This document shows positions 1 through 6,610 of a DNA stretch of 12,688 bases, piece after piece. The notes under the pieces were generated by a model that was given only the letters and a program-made list of their open reading frames with translations, was not told the origin of the DNA and made no database searches. The DNA lies in assembly GCA_964458665.1 (NCBI GenBank), contig CAYWOO010000165.1:1-12688 (forward strand). Reading direction: 5' to 3'. This stretch comes from JANXYW01 sp964458665. Lineage in GTDB: Bacteria > Chloroflexota > Dehalococcoidia > DSTF01 > JACRBR01. Positions within the stretch are counted from its first letter, which is position 1. Every line of letters starts with the position of its first letter. A program made the position numbers and the translations under genes.

Positions 1-135
1 CTGCGCACCGAGGCGTACCCGGTGTACCGCCGGCACCTCTACCCCCCGGCGGGAGACACTACTTCAGCAGACACGCTCAGCTACGAGGCCAACAACGCGC
101 GCATCGACGCGGCGAAGAACGGAGCGGGACGCTGA
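1..135 (+). CDS. C-terminal fragment of an unidentified protein (5' end outside window)
   Basis: Frame 1 is open from the first base to a TGA at 133-135 and encodes 44 residues beginning LRTEAYPVYRRHLYPPAG and ending NNARIDAAKNGAGR. It is hydrophilic, rich in Arg, Tyr and Ala, with no membrane segment and no motif I recognise. It reads in the same direction as the deiodinase-like gene that follows after 39 bases, so the two could be co-transcribed, but the gap holds no obvious signal either way. Reality as a gene tail is inferred only from the open frame to the window edge and a plausible amino-acid composition. Function cannot be assigned from this fragment. Confidence 0.45.
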   Translation: MRTEAYPVYRRHLYPPAGDTTSADTLSYEANNARIDAAKNGAGR

Positions 136-174
136 GCTGAAACGAGTCGGCCAACCCGTGGCAAGATAGCCGCG

Positions 175-819
175 ATGACTTGGATGAAGCTCGCGATCGG
201 TTCGGTCGTGACGCTCGCCGTCGGGGCTGGAGGCGGTTTCGGCTACAAGCAGCTCGTGAAGGCGGGCGTTCTCCGCTACAACAAGTACGACCGCCGTGAG
301 AGAGGCGATCTGGTCGTGGGCGGGTTGGCCCCGAACCTCACGCTCACCATGTACGACGGCGCGCCGCTGCGGCTCGCCGAGCTTTGGGCCGAGAAGCCCG
401 TCTTCCTGGTCTTCGGGAGCTGCACCTGACCGCCTTTCAGAAAGAAGATCGGCGATCTTCATCGAATCTACGACGCGTACAAGGACCGAGCGAGCTTCGT
501 GACGGTGTACATCTCCGAAGCCCATCCCGGGGACGAGTGGCAGATGGAGTCGAACGTAAAAGAGAGCTTCGTCTTCAACCAGCCGAAGACCTTCGACGAC
601 CGAAAGACGCTGGCGAAGGTTCTGGTCGAGCGGCTCAATTACCGGATGCCGCTCGCGATCGACTCCATCGACGACCAGGCTGGGAAGATCTTCGCCGCCT
701 GGCCCGAGCGCATCTACATCCTCGGGCCTGAGGGACGCGTGCTCTACAAGGGCGAGATGGGCCCGTTCGGATTCCACCCCGAGGCAGCCGAGAAGGCGCT
801 GACGGCGCTCCTGCGCTGA
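175..819 (+). CDS. Iodothyronine deiodinase-like selenoprotein (TGA at 427-429 read as selenocysteine)
   Basis: Seen: reading through one in-frame TGA gives a 214-residue protein. Residues 4-24 form a hydrophobic Ala/Gly/Val segment, a likely membrane anchor. The thioredoxin-like active site reads VFGSCT-U-PPF with Sec at residue 85. Downstream come VYISEAHPGDEW (111-122, with the conserved EAH at 115-117), PERIYIL (177-183) and GRVLYKGEMGPF (187-198). Known: vertebrate deiodinases have NFGSCT-U-PxF, IYIEEAH, PERLYII and GRxLYKG at matching positions, and deiodinase-like selenoproteins occur in some bacteria; the bacterial substrate is not established. Inference: a membrane-anchored redox or reductive-dehalogenation enzyme. 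The second His of animal enzymes does not line up clearly; an FNQP stretch occupies that area. The start at ATG 175 lacks a strong ribosome site, and ATG 184 is an alternative. Without Sec decoding the product would stop at residue 84, just before the catalytic position. Confidence 0.9.
444..460 (+). promoter_or_regulatory. Candidate bacterial SECIS element
   Basis: A perfect 7-bp stem, GAAGATC / GATCTTC, closes a GGC loop at 451-453, 14 bases after the TGA at 427-429. If the top pairs open, the loop is CGGCG or larger. Bacterial SECIS elements are short hairpins inside the coding region, just 3' of the UGA, with a G near the start of the apical loop about 16-37 bases after the UGA; here that G is about 22 bases after it. 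It would recruit SelB with Sec-tRNA. The fit to the general pattern is good, but no fold energy was computed. Confidence 0.75.
456..595 (+). repeat. Direct repeat, copy 1 (inside the deiodinase-like gene)
   Basis: This segment of the intact gene reappears at 1627-1759 in the same orientation. Aligned by eye, the first 36 bases are identical, and overall there are about ten substitutions and one 7-base deletion in copy 2, giving roughly 92% identity outside the gap. The left edge falls in the 3' arm of the SECIS hairpin. The two copies are 1,171 bases apart (start to start) and enclose the 3' end of the deiodinase gene plus the toxin-antitoxin pair. Confidence 0.9.
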
Positions 820-1002
820 AGCCGCCATCCGCATCCCGATCGCGATCTGGCCGCCTACTGCACGGCCAACGAGTGCCTGCGGGCTTCGGCTGGCTCAGTT
901 CTGAGGCGCGGAGCGGACCAGGCGAAGACCGGCGCGGCGAGTTCCTGCGGCTCTTGGGATCACGGGCCGGGACGCGCTCTGCCCCGTCCAGAAAAGCAGC
1001 GT

Positions 1003-1284
1003 CTATCCCGCCTTGCGCTCGGCCCGATGGCGCAGAGAGAGCCGGCGACGCATCTCCTCGCTCGAGATGCCCTCGCCAGGCCGGCACGAGGCTCGCGAGC
1101 GTTGCAGGATCGCGATGAAGCGTGGGTTCAGGCTCATGCTTACCGTCTCGAGGTCTACGCCTTCCACCGGAAGCAATACCATCACGGGCTTTCCGTTCTC
1201 GACCACGGCCATGGGCTCATCGCCCAGCGCGCGGGCGTAGGTGGCCAGCGAGCCCTTGGCCTTTTTCAGCTCCAGGGTCTTCAT
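1003..1284 (-). CDS. Phd/YefM-like antitoxin
   Basis: A 93-residue protein starting MKTLELKKAKGSLATYA. It has the N-terminal pattern of the Phd/YefM fold: a short strand, then a helix (AKGSLATYARAL), then EPMAVVENGKPVMVLLPVE, where the 'v.e.g.pvavl.p' strand pair is typical. The C-terminal part (SLNPRFIAILQRSRA, ISSEEMRRRL) is the sort of flexible, charged tail that wraps a RelE/ParE toxin. Its ATG overlaps the toxin's TGA as ATGA, so it is translated from the same mRNA, downstream of the toxin. Known antitoxins of this family neutralise the toxin and repress their own promoter. A possible 4-residue N-terminal extension (ATG at 1296) is less likely because it would deepen the overlap. No clear terminator follows. 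Confidence 0.8.
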   Translation of the reverse strand: MKTLELKKAKGSLATYARALGDEPMAVVENGKPVMVLLPVEGVDLETVSMSLNPRFIAILQRSRASCRPGEGISSEEMRRRLSLRHRAERKAG

Positions 1285-1589
1285 AGCTCCACCCACTCCT
1301 TGCCGATCCGCACCCGCTCACGCTGCTTCCTCCCGATGGCTCGCACCGTGACCAGGGGATCCGGACCCTCCGTCACGTCATAGTACACGCGCAGCTGATC
1401 CACGCGAAGCTCGAACGAGGCCACTGGGTTCGGGCGCATGCGTTTGCGATTGCGCGTCTCGACTGTCGGCTGATACGCGAGCTGGCGTGGGATCGCGTCC
1501 ATCAGCGCCGCTTGCTCGCCCGTCTCCAGCACCACCAAGTGCTCCTCGGTGGCCGAGTCGTACTCGATGCGATAGTTGGGCCGCTTCAC
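1281..1589 (-). CDS. RelE/ParE-superfamily toxin
   Basis: A 102-residue protein with GTG start (1589-1587), preceded by AGGA about 10 bases upstream. The order of elements fits the RelE/ParE fold: strand YRIEYDSATEEHL, an acidic helical part (TGEQAALMDAIPRQL), then RKRMRPNPVASFELRVDQLRVYYDV and a final strand VRAIGRKQRERVRIGKEWVEL. The 'R.l.....WelR..d.RvyY.v' type strand is the best family mark. Known members cleave ribosome-bound mRNA or poison gyrase; which applies here cannot be told. The toxin lies upstream of its antitoxin, as in higBA, whereas most Phd/YefM pairs are antitoxin-first. The pair sits between the intact deiodinase gene and its broken copy. Confidence 0.8.
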   Translation of the reverse strand: MKRPNYRIEYDSATEEHLVVLETGEQAALMDAIPRQLAYQPTVETRNRKRMRPNPVASFELRVDQLRVYYDVTEGPDPLVTVRAIGRKQRERVRIGKEWVEL

Positions 1590-1626
1590 GAGCGCGGGAT
1601 CCTACCACCCCGCTCCCGCGGCTGGC

Positions 1627-1785
1627 TCTTCATCGAATCTACGACGCGTACAAGGACCGAGCCCACTTCTTGACGGTGTACATCTCCGAGGCCCATCCCG
1701 GGGACGAGTGGACTCGAACCTGAAGGAGAGCTTCGTCTTCAACCAGCCGAAGACGTTCGGAGCCCCGACCGCGACCGAGCGCTGA
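1627..1785 (+). pseudogene. Truncated, frameshifted second copy of the deiodinase-like gene
   Basis: Bases 1627-1759 match 456-595 of the intact gene. The translation LHRIYDAYKDRAHFLTVYI and then SEAHPGDEW runs in one frame, meets a stop at 1721-1723, and continues in another as SNLKESFVFNQPKTF. The switch is caused by a 7-base deletion just after the GAGTGG that encodes Glu-Trp. There is no start, no anchor, no Sec codon, no SECIS and none of the PERIYIL/LYKG region; after 1759 the second frame runs to a TGA at 1783-1785 without similarity. Most differences from copy 1 are synonymous or conservative (Val to Leu twice, Ser to His once), which suggests that the ancestor was a working paralogue before it was broken. 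No function is expected. Confidence 0.88.
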
Positions 1786-1840
1786 ATCTCCAATGACGCG
1801 TTGGGTAAGGCCCGAGACCCCGGGTGGTAAGCTGGCGTCG

Positions 1841-2029
1841 ATGACGGACAGCTTCGCCGGATCGAGCATCGTTCCGTGCGAGCCCGACATCGACGAGAAC
1901 GGTGTCGATCTTGCCCAGATCCGAGAGATGCTGGATCTGACGCCCGCGGAGCGGCTCCTGGTCATCGAGAATCTCGCGGACTCGATCGCCCAGATTCGCA
2001 GGCTCAATGAACCGCGCGCGGTACGCTGA
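1841..2029 (+). CDS. Small 62-residue protein paired with the following nucleotidyltransferase
   Basis: Starts MTDSFAGSSIVPCEPDID and contains the helical segment LTPAERLLVIENLADSI followed by AQIRRLNEPRAVR. The 'L.p.eRl...e.l..si' helix resembles small antitoxin-like or addiction-module proteins in general style, but I cannot name a family. It overlaps the start of the nucleotidyltransferase gene by 23 bases, so the two are translationally linked. An in-frame ATG at 1793 would add 16 residues; 1841 is preferred because the added part (WVRPETPGG) is not protein-like and a GGTGGTAAG stretch lies upstream of 1841. It is a likely partner or regulator of the enzyme; this is inference from coupling only. 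Confidence 0.65.
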   Translation: MTDSFAGSSIVPCEPDIDENGVDLAQIREMLDLTPAERLLVIENLADSIAQIRRLNEPRAVR

Positions 2030-2495
2030 GGTACTCCGCCGGCTCGCCGCGAACGAAGTCGAGTTCATCGTAGTCGGCATGATGGCGGGGGTGCTGCGGG
2101 GGGCCCCACTTCTGACGGTGGACCTGGACCTCGTCCACCGCCGCAGCGCCGCCAACGTCTCGCGGCTCCTGGACGTCCTCGCCGGGCTCGACGCCATCTA
2201 CCGCCATGACCCACGCCGCCTGCGACCGGCGGAGTCGCAGCTGATGGGCCCTGGTCACCAACTCCTGGTCACGACGTACGGCGACCTCGACTGCCTGGGA
2301 ACGGTCGGTGAGGGGCAATCCTACGAAGACCTCCTCGTCCACGCCCCCGAGTTGGAGATAGGCGACGGCCTCGTCGCGCGTGTGATCGACCTGCCCACCC
2401 TCATCGAGCTGAAGGAGAAGGCGGGTCGGCCCAAGGACCTCGCCGCGCTCCCGGTCCTGCGCGCGACGCTCGCCGAGACCCTGCGGCGTTCCTGA
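2007..2495 (+). CDS. Nucleotidyltransferase-fold protein (possible toxin-like enzyme)
   Basis: 162 residues. The N-terminal half shows the nucleotidyltransferase signature: strand EFIVVGMMAGVLRG (about 19-32), then LLTVDLDLV, with a D-x-D pair at D39 and D41 that would bind metal and NTP. The usual second Gly of the 'GG..A' turn is Met here. The C-terminal part has VARVIDLPTLIELKEKAGRPKDLAALPVL, typical of small stand-alone enzymes related to the MNT and AbiEii/DUF6036-like groups. Known relatives transfer nucleotides to tRNA, proteins or antibiotics, and several act as toxins or are held in check by a small partner. The substrate is unknown here. The ATG at 2007 has AGG five bases upstream and overlaps the preceding small gene. 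Confidence 0.75.
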   Translation: MNRARYAEVLRRLAANEVEFIVVGMMAGVLRGAPLLTVDLDLVHRRSAANVSRLLDVLAGLDAIYRHDPRRLRPAESQLMGPGHQLLVTTYGDLDCLGTVGEGQSYEDLLVHAPELEIGDGLVARVIDLPTLIELKEKAGRPKDLAALPVLRATLAETLRRS

Positions 2496-2890
2496 TGCTC
2501 AAAGAGGCGGCGGCGACGCCGTCGGGCTGAGTTCGTCAACGTGGGCGTGCCGTCGTGGCGCTCCACGACCTCTTCGCGAGCAAGTCCGGCTTCACGAAAA
2601 AAAGTGAAATTCCAAAAGATTGCGGTTTCTTGGAGAACGGCGCGTTGGTTGTCATTAAGCAGTTGTAAACAAACCAGTTACGGACGTGAAGGCACTCCAT
2701 GCCTCCACGCAGGCTCCATTCGTGAATGCGGTTTCATGGCTCGCGGCAGATTGGTCTAGAGACGCGCCTCGACTTGGGCGCAGAATCTCTCCAAAGCATC
2801 CGCTGTGAGTGAGTGGACCGAGGCTCAGAAGGCGCGGCTCGAAGGCCTCGTGTAAGGGCTGAGTTAAGACTTTTTGGGGGGATCCTGCAA
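2496..2890. other. Intergenic region upstream of the TonB-dependent receptor
   Basis: 395 bases with no gene I can support. The first ~90 bases are GC-rich; around 2590-2685 the composition turns clearly AT-richer (a run of A at 2597-2603, and ATTAAGCAGTTGTAAACAAA at 2654-2673). A weak inverted repeat, GTAAAC - AAACCA - GTTAC (2665-2681), is of the general kind bound by LacI-type repressors. TTGTCA at 2649-2654 could serve as a -35 box, but no good -10 follows at the right spacing. A 16-codon frame from GTG 2805 to TAA is too short to call. The likely role is promoter and leader of the receptor gene. Confidence 0.5.
2876..2883 (+). promoter_or_regulatory. Ribosome binding site deciding the receptor start
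   Basis: GGGGGGAT lies about 8 bases before the ATG at 2891. The frame is open further upstream (to 2813), but only the 2891 start puts a purine-rich site at proper spacing and begins the protein with a signal peptide. Confidence 0.6.
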
Positions 2891-5800
2891 ATGAGATGTT
2901 CGACAACGATGCTCCGGTACCTCGCGGCGGTCGCTCTCGTCGCATTGAGCGTCCTACCGCTCGAGGCCCAGACGACGAGTGGAGCGGTCTTCGGCAGCGT
3001 GAAGGACCAACAGGGCGCCGGGTTGCCGACAGCGACCGTGACGCTCACGAGCGACACGCGCGGCACGATCCAGACCGCCGGAGTGAACAAGGCCGGGGAA
3101 TTCGTATTCCCCACTGTCCAGCCCGGCCCCTACACGCTCACCGTGAAGGCGGACGGCTTCAAGGCCGTGGAGAGAACAAACGTCGTCGTCAACGCGAACG
3201 ACCGGCTGGCGCTGGGCGTCGTCACACTCGAGCTGGGTGGCGTCACCGAGACGGTCAGCGTCGTCGGCGAGACCTCAACCCTCCAGACACAGAGCGCCGA
3301 GCGCTCGTTCGCCGTCGAGGGGCAGGTGGTCCAGAACATCGCGGTGAACGGCCGGAGCTTCTTCGGCTTGGCATTCCTCGCCCCGGGGGTCGTCACGACG
3401 GCGGCCACGCCGACAGGTGATGCGGCCACCATGAGCGCGAACGGGCAGCGCCAAAACTCCAACAACGTCCAGATCGACGGCGTCACGGACATGGACACCG
3501 GCAATAACGGTGGTCCCATGGTGGCCATCAGCCTCGACTCCATCCAGGAGTTCAAGATCCTCACGTCCAACTACCAGGCCGAGTACGGCCGGTCCGCCGG
3601 CGCCCAGGTCAGCGCCGTGACGAAGAGCGGCGGCCGGGACTTCCACGGGTCGGGATACGTGTTCCGCCGCATGGACAGCCTGAACGCCAACACCTGGATC
3701 AACAACCGGCAAACGCCGACCCCCGCGCCGAAGCCGAAGACCGACCAAAGAGACCTCGGCTACACGATCGGCGGGCCGATCTACATCCCCGGCAAGTTCA
3801 ACGCGGACAAGACGAAGCTGTTCTTCTTCGCGAGCCAGGAGTACCAGCGCCGGATTACCCCGCCCACGGCGGCGACGCGCGTCAGGGTGCCTACTGCTCT
3901 CGAGCGTGCCGGCGACTTCTCACAGACCCGTGACAACGCGGGAAACTTGTTCCCCTACATCCGGGACTACCAGACCGGCCTGCCGTGCGGCGCCGCGGAC
4001 ACGCGCGGCTGCTTCCAGGACGGCGGGGTCGTCGGCAGGATCCCACAGAGCCGCTTGTATGCGCCTGGCGTCAACATCCTCAAGATCTACCCGTCGCCGA
4101 ACCAGCCAACCGGCTCGGAGACGCTTGGCTACAACTACATCACGCAGGAGCCGAACTCCCAGCCGGAGCGCCAAGACATGCTGCGGCTCGACTGGAATCC
4201 CTCGGTCTCTTGGCGCATCAGCGGCAAAGTAATCAACAACGAGAGCGACCGCACGCTCCCATATGGGTCCTTCGTCCTCGGAACCAATCTCCCCGACTAC
4301 GCGGCCAACGACTTGCGCCCCCGACGTGGGTATTCGTTGACAGCCGCCGGGTCGTTGAACAACACAACCTTCGTGGAAGCCACCTATGGCTACAGTCACA
4401 ACTCCATCGACATCATTCCGAACCGGGCCAACCCCGAGCGGTTCACCAAGAGTGGCATGGGGCTCAGCGGCCTGCCGACCATCTTTACAGGCGGCGTCCA
4501 GCTCGACATGCCGCCGCAGTTCACGTACGGCGGGCGCGTCGCCAATGGGCCCAACATCGGCACCAACAATGCGCCCTTCTACAATTTCAATACGACCCAG
4601 GACGGCGTCGCCAGCATCATGAAGATCTGGGGCCGCCACACCGCGAAGGCCGGCGTCTACTACCATCACAGCCTGAAGCCGCAGAGCAGCTTCGCCAACG
4701 CCAACGGCCAGATCAACTTCACGAACGACGCCAGCAACACCTTCGACACGGGCTTCCCGTTCGCGAACGCGATCACCGGCGTCTACAACGCCTACAACCA
4801 GGCCTCCGACTACATCATCGGCAACTACATCTACAACAACGTCGAGTGGTACCTGCAAGACAACTGGAAAGTGGGCAGCCGCCTGACGCTCGACTACGGC
4901 GTGCGCTTCTACTGGATGCAGCCCCAACAGGACACTCTGGGGCAGGCTGCGACCTTCCTCCCCGGCGAGTACGATCGAAGCAAGGCCCCGCGCCTCTACT
5001 ATCCCGCAACGGTGGGCGGCACTCGCGTCGCGCTGGACCGGGCGACGGGCCAGACCCTGCCTGCCATCTACATCGGCCGCCTCGTGCCTAACTCGGGAAC
5101 GTTGCTGAACGGCGTGTTTCAGCAGGGTAAGGGAGTCGAGCAGGGTCTCTACAAGAACCGCGGCGTCCACTTCGGCCCGCGCCTGGGGTTCACCTACGAC
5201 TTGACCGGCAGGTCGGAGTTCGTTGTGCGAGGTGGCGGCGGGATCTTCTACGACCGGCCGCAGGGCAACGTGGTCTTCGATCTGGTCAGGAACCCGCCGA
5301 CGACGCTCGAACCAACGTTCAACTACGGGCGGCTCCAGGACCTGAACTCCGGCGGCAGCCTGCTGCTCGCTCCGCCCGCGCTCGTCGCGTATGACAATGA
5401 GGGCAAGGTACCGACGACCTATGCTTTCAACGTCGGTGTTCAGTTCAAGCTGCCTTGGGCATCCGCGCTCGACGTTTCCTACGTGGGGTCGGTATCGAGC
5501 CATTTGCTCCGCAGGCGCAACCTCAACGCTCCAGCCTACGGCTCGGCCTTCAAGCCCGAGAACCAGGACACGACGCTGGCTGCCAGCACGGTCCCCGGCG
5601 CCACGGCGCTCGGGGTCGATTTCCTGCGGCCCTACCAGGGCTTCGGGAACATCTCGTACATCGAGCCCGCGGCGAGTTCCAACTACCACTCGCTGCAAAC
5701 CTCGCTGAACCGGCGCTTCAAGGACGGGCTGCTGCTGGCGATCGCCTACACCTGGAGCAAGGCCGAAGGCACCATCTCGAACGATCTCCCCGGAATCGCT

Positions 5801-6472
5801 GGATTCGGCGCCCCTCGGATCGACGACAACGAGCTACGCGCCAACTATGGGCCGATGGATTTCGACAGGCGGCACAACTTCGTCGCCAACTTCGTCTGGG
5901 AGATCCCCAAGACCAAGTCGGGCGGTGTGCTCGGGCAGATCCTCAACCACTGGCAGCTCTCGGGTGTCTACCGCTATCAATCGGGCCAGCCCTATAACAT
6001 CAGCGTGAACATTCCCGGCCTCTCGGGTTACGGGTTGACGGGGACGCAACAGGCCGAGGGCGCGCGCGTCGTCGTCGTGGGCAACCCCGGCAGCGGCAAC
6101 AGCAGCGACCCCTACAAGCAGCTCGACGCCTCCGCCTTCAGGATTCCCGCGGTCGGGAGCATCGGGCTCGAGTCGGGCCGCAACTTCTTGAACCGCGCGC
6201 CGACCAACAACTGGGACCTCAGTCTCTCCAAATCGTTCACGATGGGCGGTGTTCGGAGGCTCGAGTTGCGGCTCGACGCGTTCAACGCACTCAATCACAC
6301 GCAGTTCTTCGACGTCAACTCCACGCTGGCGGTTCGCAGCCTGGCCGACCCGACGCCGACCAACCTGCCCTACGACGCGAGCGGAAATCTGGTCAACTTG
6401 ACAGGTTTCGGCGCGGTCACCGATGTGCGACCGCCCCGGACCTTGCAGCTCGTGGCGCGCTTCCAGTTCTAA
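2891..6472 (+). CDS. Oar-type TonB-dependent outer-membrane receptor with carboxypeptidase-regulatory-like domain
   Basis: 1,193 residues. A signal peptide covers about 1-26 (MLRYLAAVALVALSVLPLEA core), with the mature protein starting near Q27. A carboxypeptidase-regulatory-like beta-sandwich spans about 28-115 (SGAVFGSVKDQQGAGLPTA, AGEFVFPTVQPGPYTLTV). A plug domain lies at about 140-265, with VNGRSFFGLAFLAPGV, IDGVTDMDTGN, SNYQAEYGRSAGAQVSAVTK. The rest is a long beta-barrel rich in Asn, Tyr and Gly, ending with the aromatic ARFQF expected for outer-membrane insertion. Known: such Oar-like receptors are abundant in Acidobacteriota and use TonB-ExbBD energy to import large substrates; the ligand cannot be read from sequence. 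No SusD-like partner is in view. A strong terminator follows directly, so the gene is transcribed alone or last in its unit. The LacI-type gene beyond may regulate it. Confidence 0.93.
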   Translation: MRCSTTMLRYLAAVALVALSVLPLEAQTTSGAVFGSVKDQQGAGLPTATVTLTSDTRGTIQTAGVNKAGEFVFPTVQPGPYTLTVKADGFKAVERTNVVVNANDRLALGVVTLELGGVTETVSVVGETSTLQTQSAERSFAVEGQVVQNIAVNGRSFFGLAFLAPGVVTTAATPTGDAATMSANGQRQNSNNVQIDGVTDMDTGNNGGPMVAISLDSIQEFKILTSNYQAEYGRSAGAQVSAVTKSGGRDFHGSGYVFRRMDSLNANTWINNRQTPTPAPKPKTDQRDLGYTIGGPIYIPGKFNADKTKLFFFASQEYQRRITPPTAATRVRVPTALERAGDFSQTRDNAGNLFPYIRDYQTGLPCGAADTRGCFQDGGVVGRIPQSRLYAPGVNILKIYPSPNQPTGSETLGYNYITQEPNSQPERQDMLRLDWNPSVSWRISGKVINNESDRTLPYGSFVLGTNLPDYAANDLRPRRGYSLTAAGSLNNTTFVEATYGYSHNSIDIIPNRANPERFTKSGMGLSGLPTIFTGGVQLDMPPQFTYGGRVANGPNIGTNNAPFYNFNTTQDGVASIMKIWGRHTAKAGVYYHHSLKPQSSFANANGQINFTNDASNTFDTGFPFANAITGVYNAYNQASDYIIGNYIYNNVEWYLQDNWKVGSRLTLDYGVRFYWMQPQQDTLGQAATFLPGEYDRSKAPRLYYPATVGGTRVALDRATGQTLPAIYIGRLVPNSGTLLNGVFQQGKGVEQGLYKNRGVHFGPRLGFTYDLTGRSEFVVRGGGGIFYDRPQGNVVFDLVRNPPTTLEPTFNYGRLQDLNSGGSLLLAPPALVAYDNEGKVPTTYAFNVGVQFKLPWASALDVSYVGSVSSHLLRRRNLNAPAYGSAFKPENQDTTLAASTVPGATALGVDFLRPYQGFGNISYIEPAASSNYHSLQTSLNRRFKDGLLLAIAYTWSKAEGTISNDLPGIAGFGAPRIDDNELRANYGPMDFDRRHNFVANFVWEIPKTKSGGVLGQILNHWQLSGVYRYQSGQPYNISVNIPGLSGYGLTGTQQAEGARVVVVGNPGSGNSSDPYKQLDASAFRIPAVGSIGLESGRNFLNRAPTNNWDLSLSKSFTMGGVRRLELRLDAFNALNHTQFFDVNSTLAVRSLADPTPTNLPYDASGNLVNLTGFGAVTDVRPPRTLQLVARFQF

Positions 6473-6493
6473 CCTCGAGCTAGTACATCTTCG

Positions 6494-6531
6494 GGAGCGG
6501 GCAAGGCCAACGCCTTGCCCGCTCCGTTCTT
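6494..6531 (+). terminator. Strong intrinsic terminator after the receptor gene
   Basis: A perfect 14-bp stem, GGAGCGGGCAAGGC (6494-6507) with GCCTTGCCCGCTCC (6512-6525), closes a CAAC loop and is followed by the T-containing tail GTTCTT. It lies 21 bases after the receptor stop. The T tail is short, so termination efficiency is uncertain. Because the hairpin is symmetric, it also argues against a LacI start at the TTG lying inside it (6515). Confidence 0.85.
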
Positions 6532-6610
6532 GGGCATGCCCCGCTCGACGGCGCCGGCTCTCGCGCCGCTTGACGCGCACCGCCCGGACAAGTACTTTTC
6601 CGCTCAACCG

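Noticed and set aside
499..819. Separate 106-residue gene starting at GTG 499
   Set aside because: It is the second half of the deiodinase-like gene in the same frame; the TGA at 427-429 fits selenocysteine and the half alone lacks the active site.
64..834. Long - strand open frame of 256 codons opposite the deiodinase-like gene
   Set aside because: Arg/Val-rich shadow of a well-supported + strand gene in high-GC DNA; no motif.
820..1002. Possible mobile-element or gene remnant between the deiodinase-like gene and the antitoxin
   Set aside because: All frames were read by eye; one gives LAAYCTANECLRASAGS-like text, but nothing matches a family and no inverted repeats or target duplications are seen.
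2805..2855. 16-codon frame (GTG to TAA) just before the receptor
   Set aside because: Too short, no ribosome site, no conservation evidence; could be chance.
3920..5698. 592-codon - strand open frame inside the receptor gene
   Set aside because: Antisense shadow of a receptor with clear signal peptide, plug and barrel; typical of high-GC genes.
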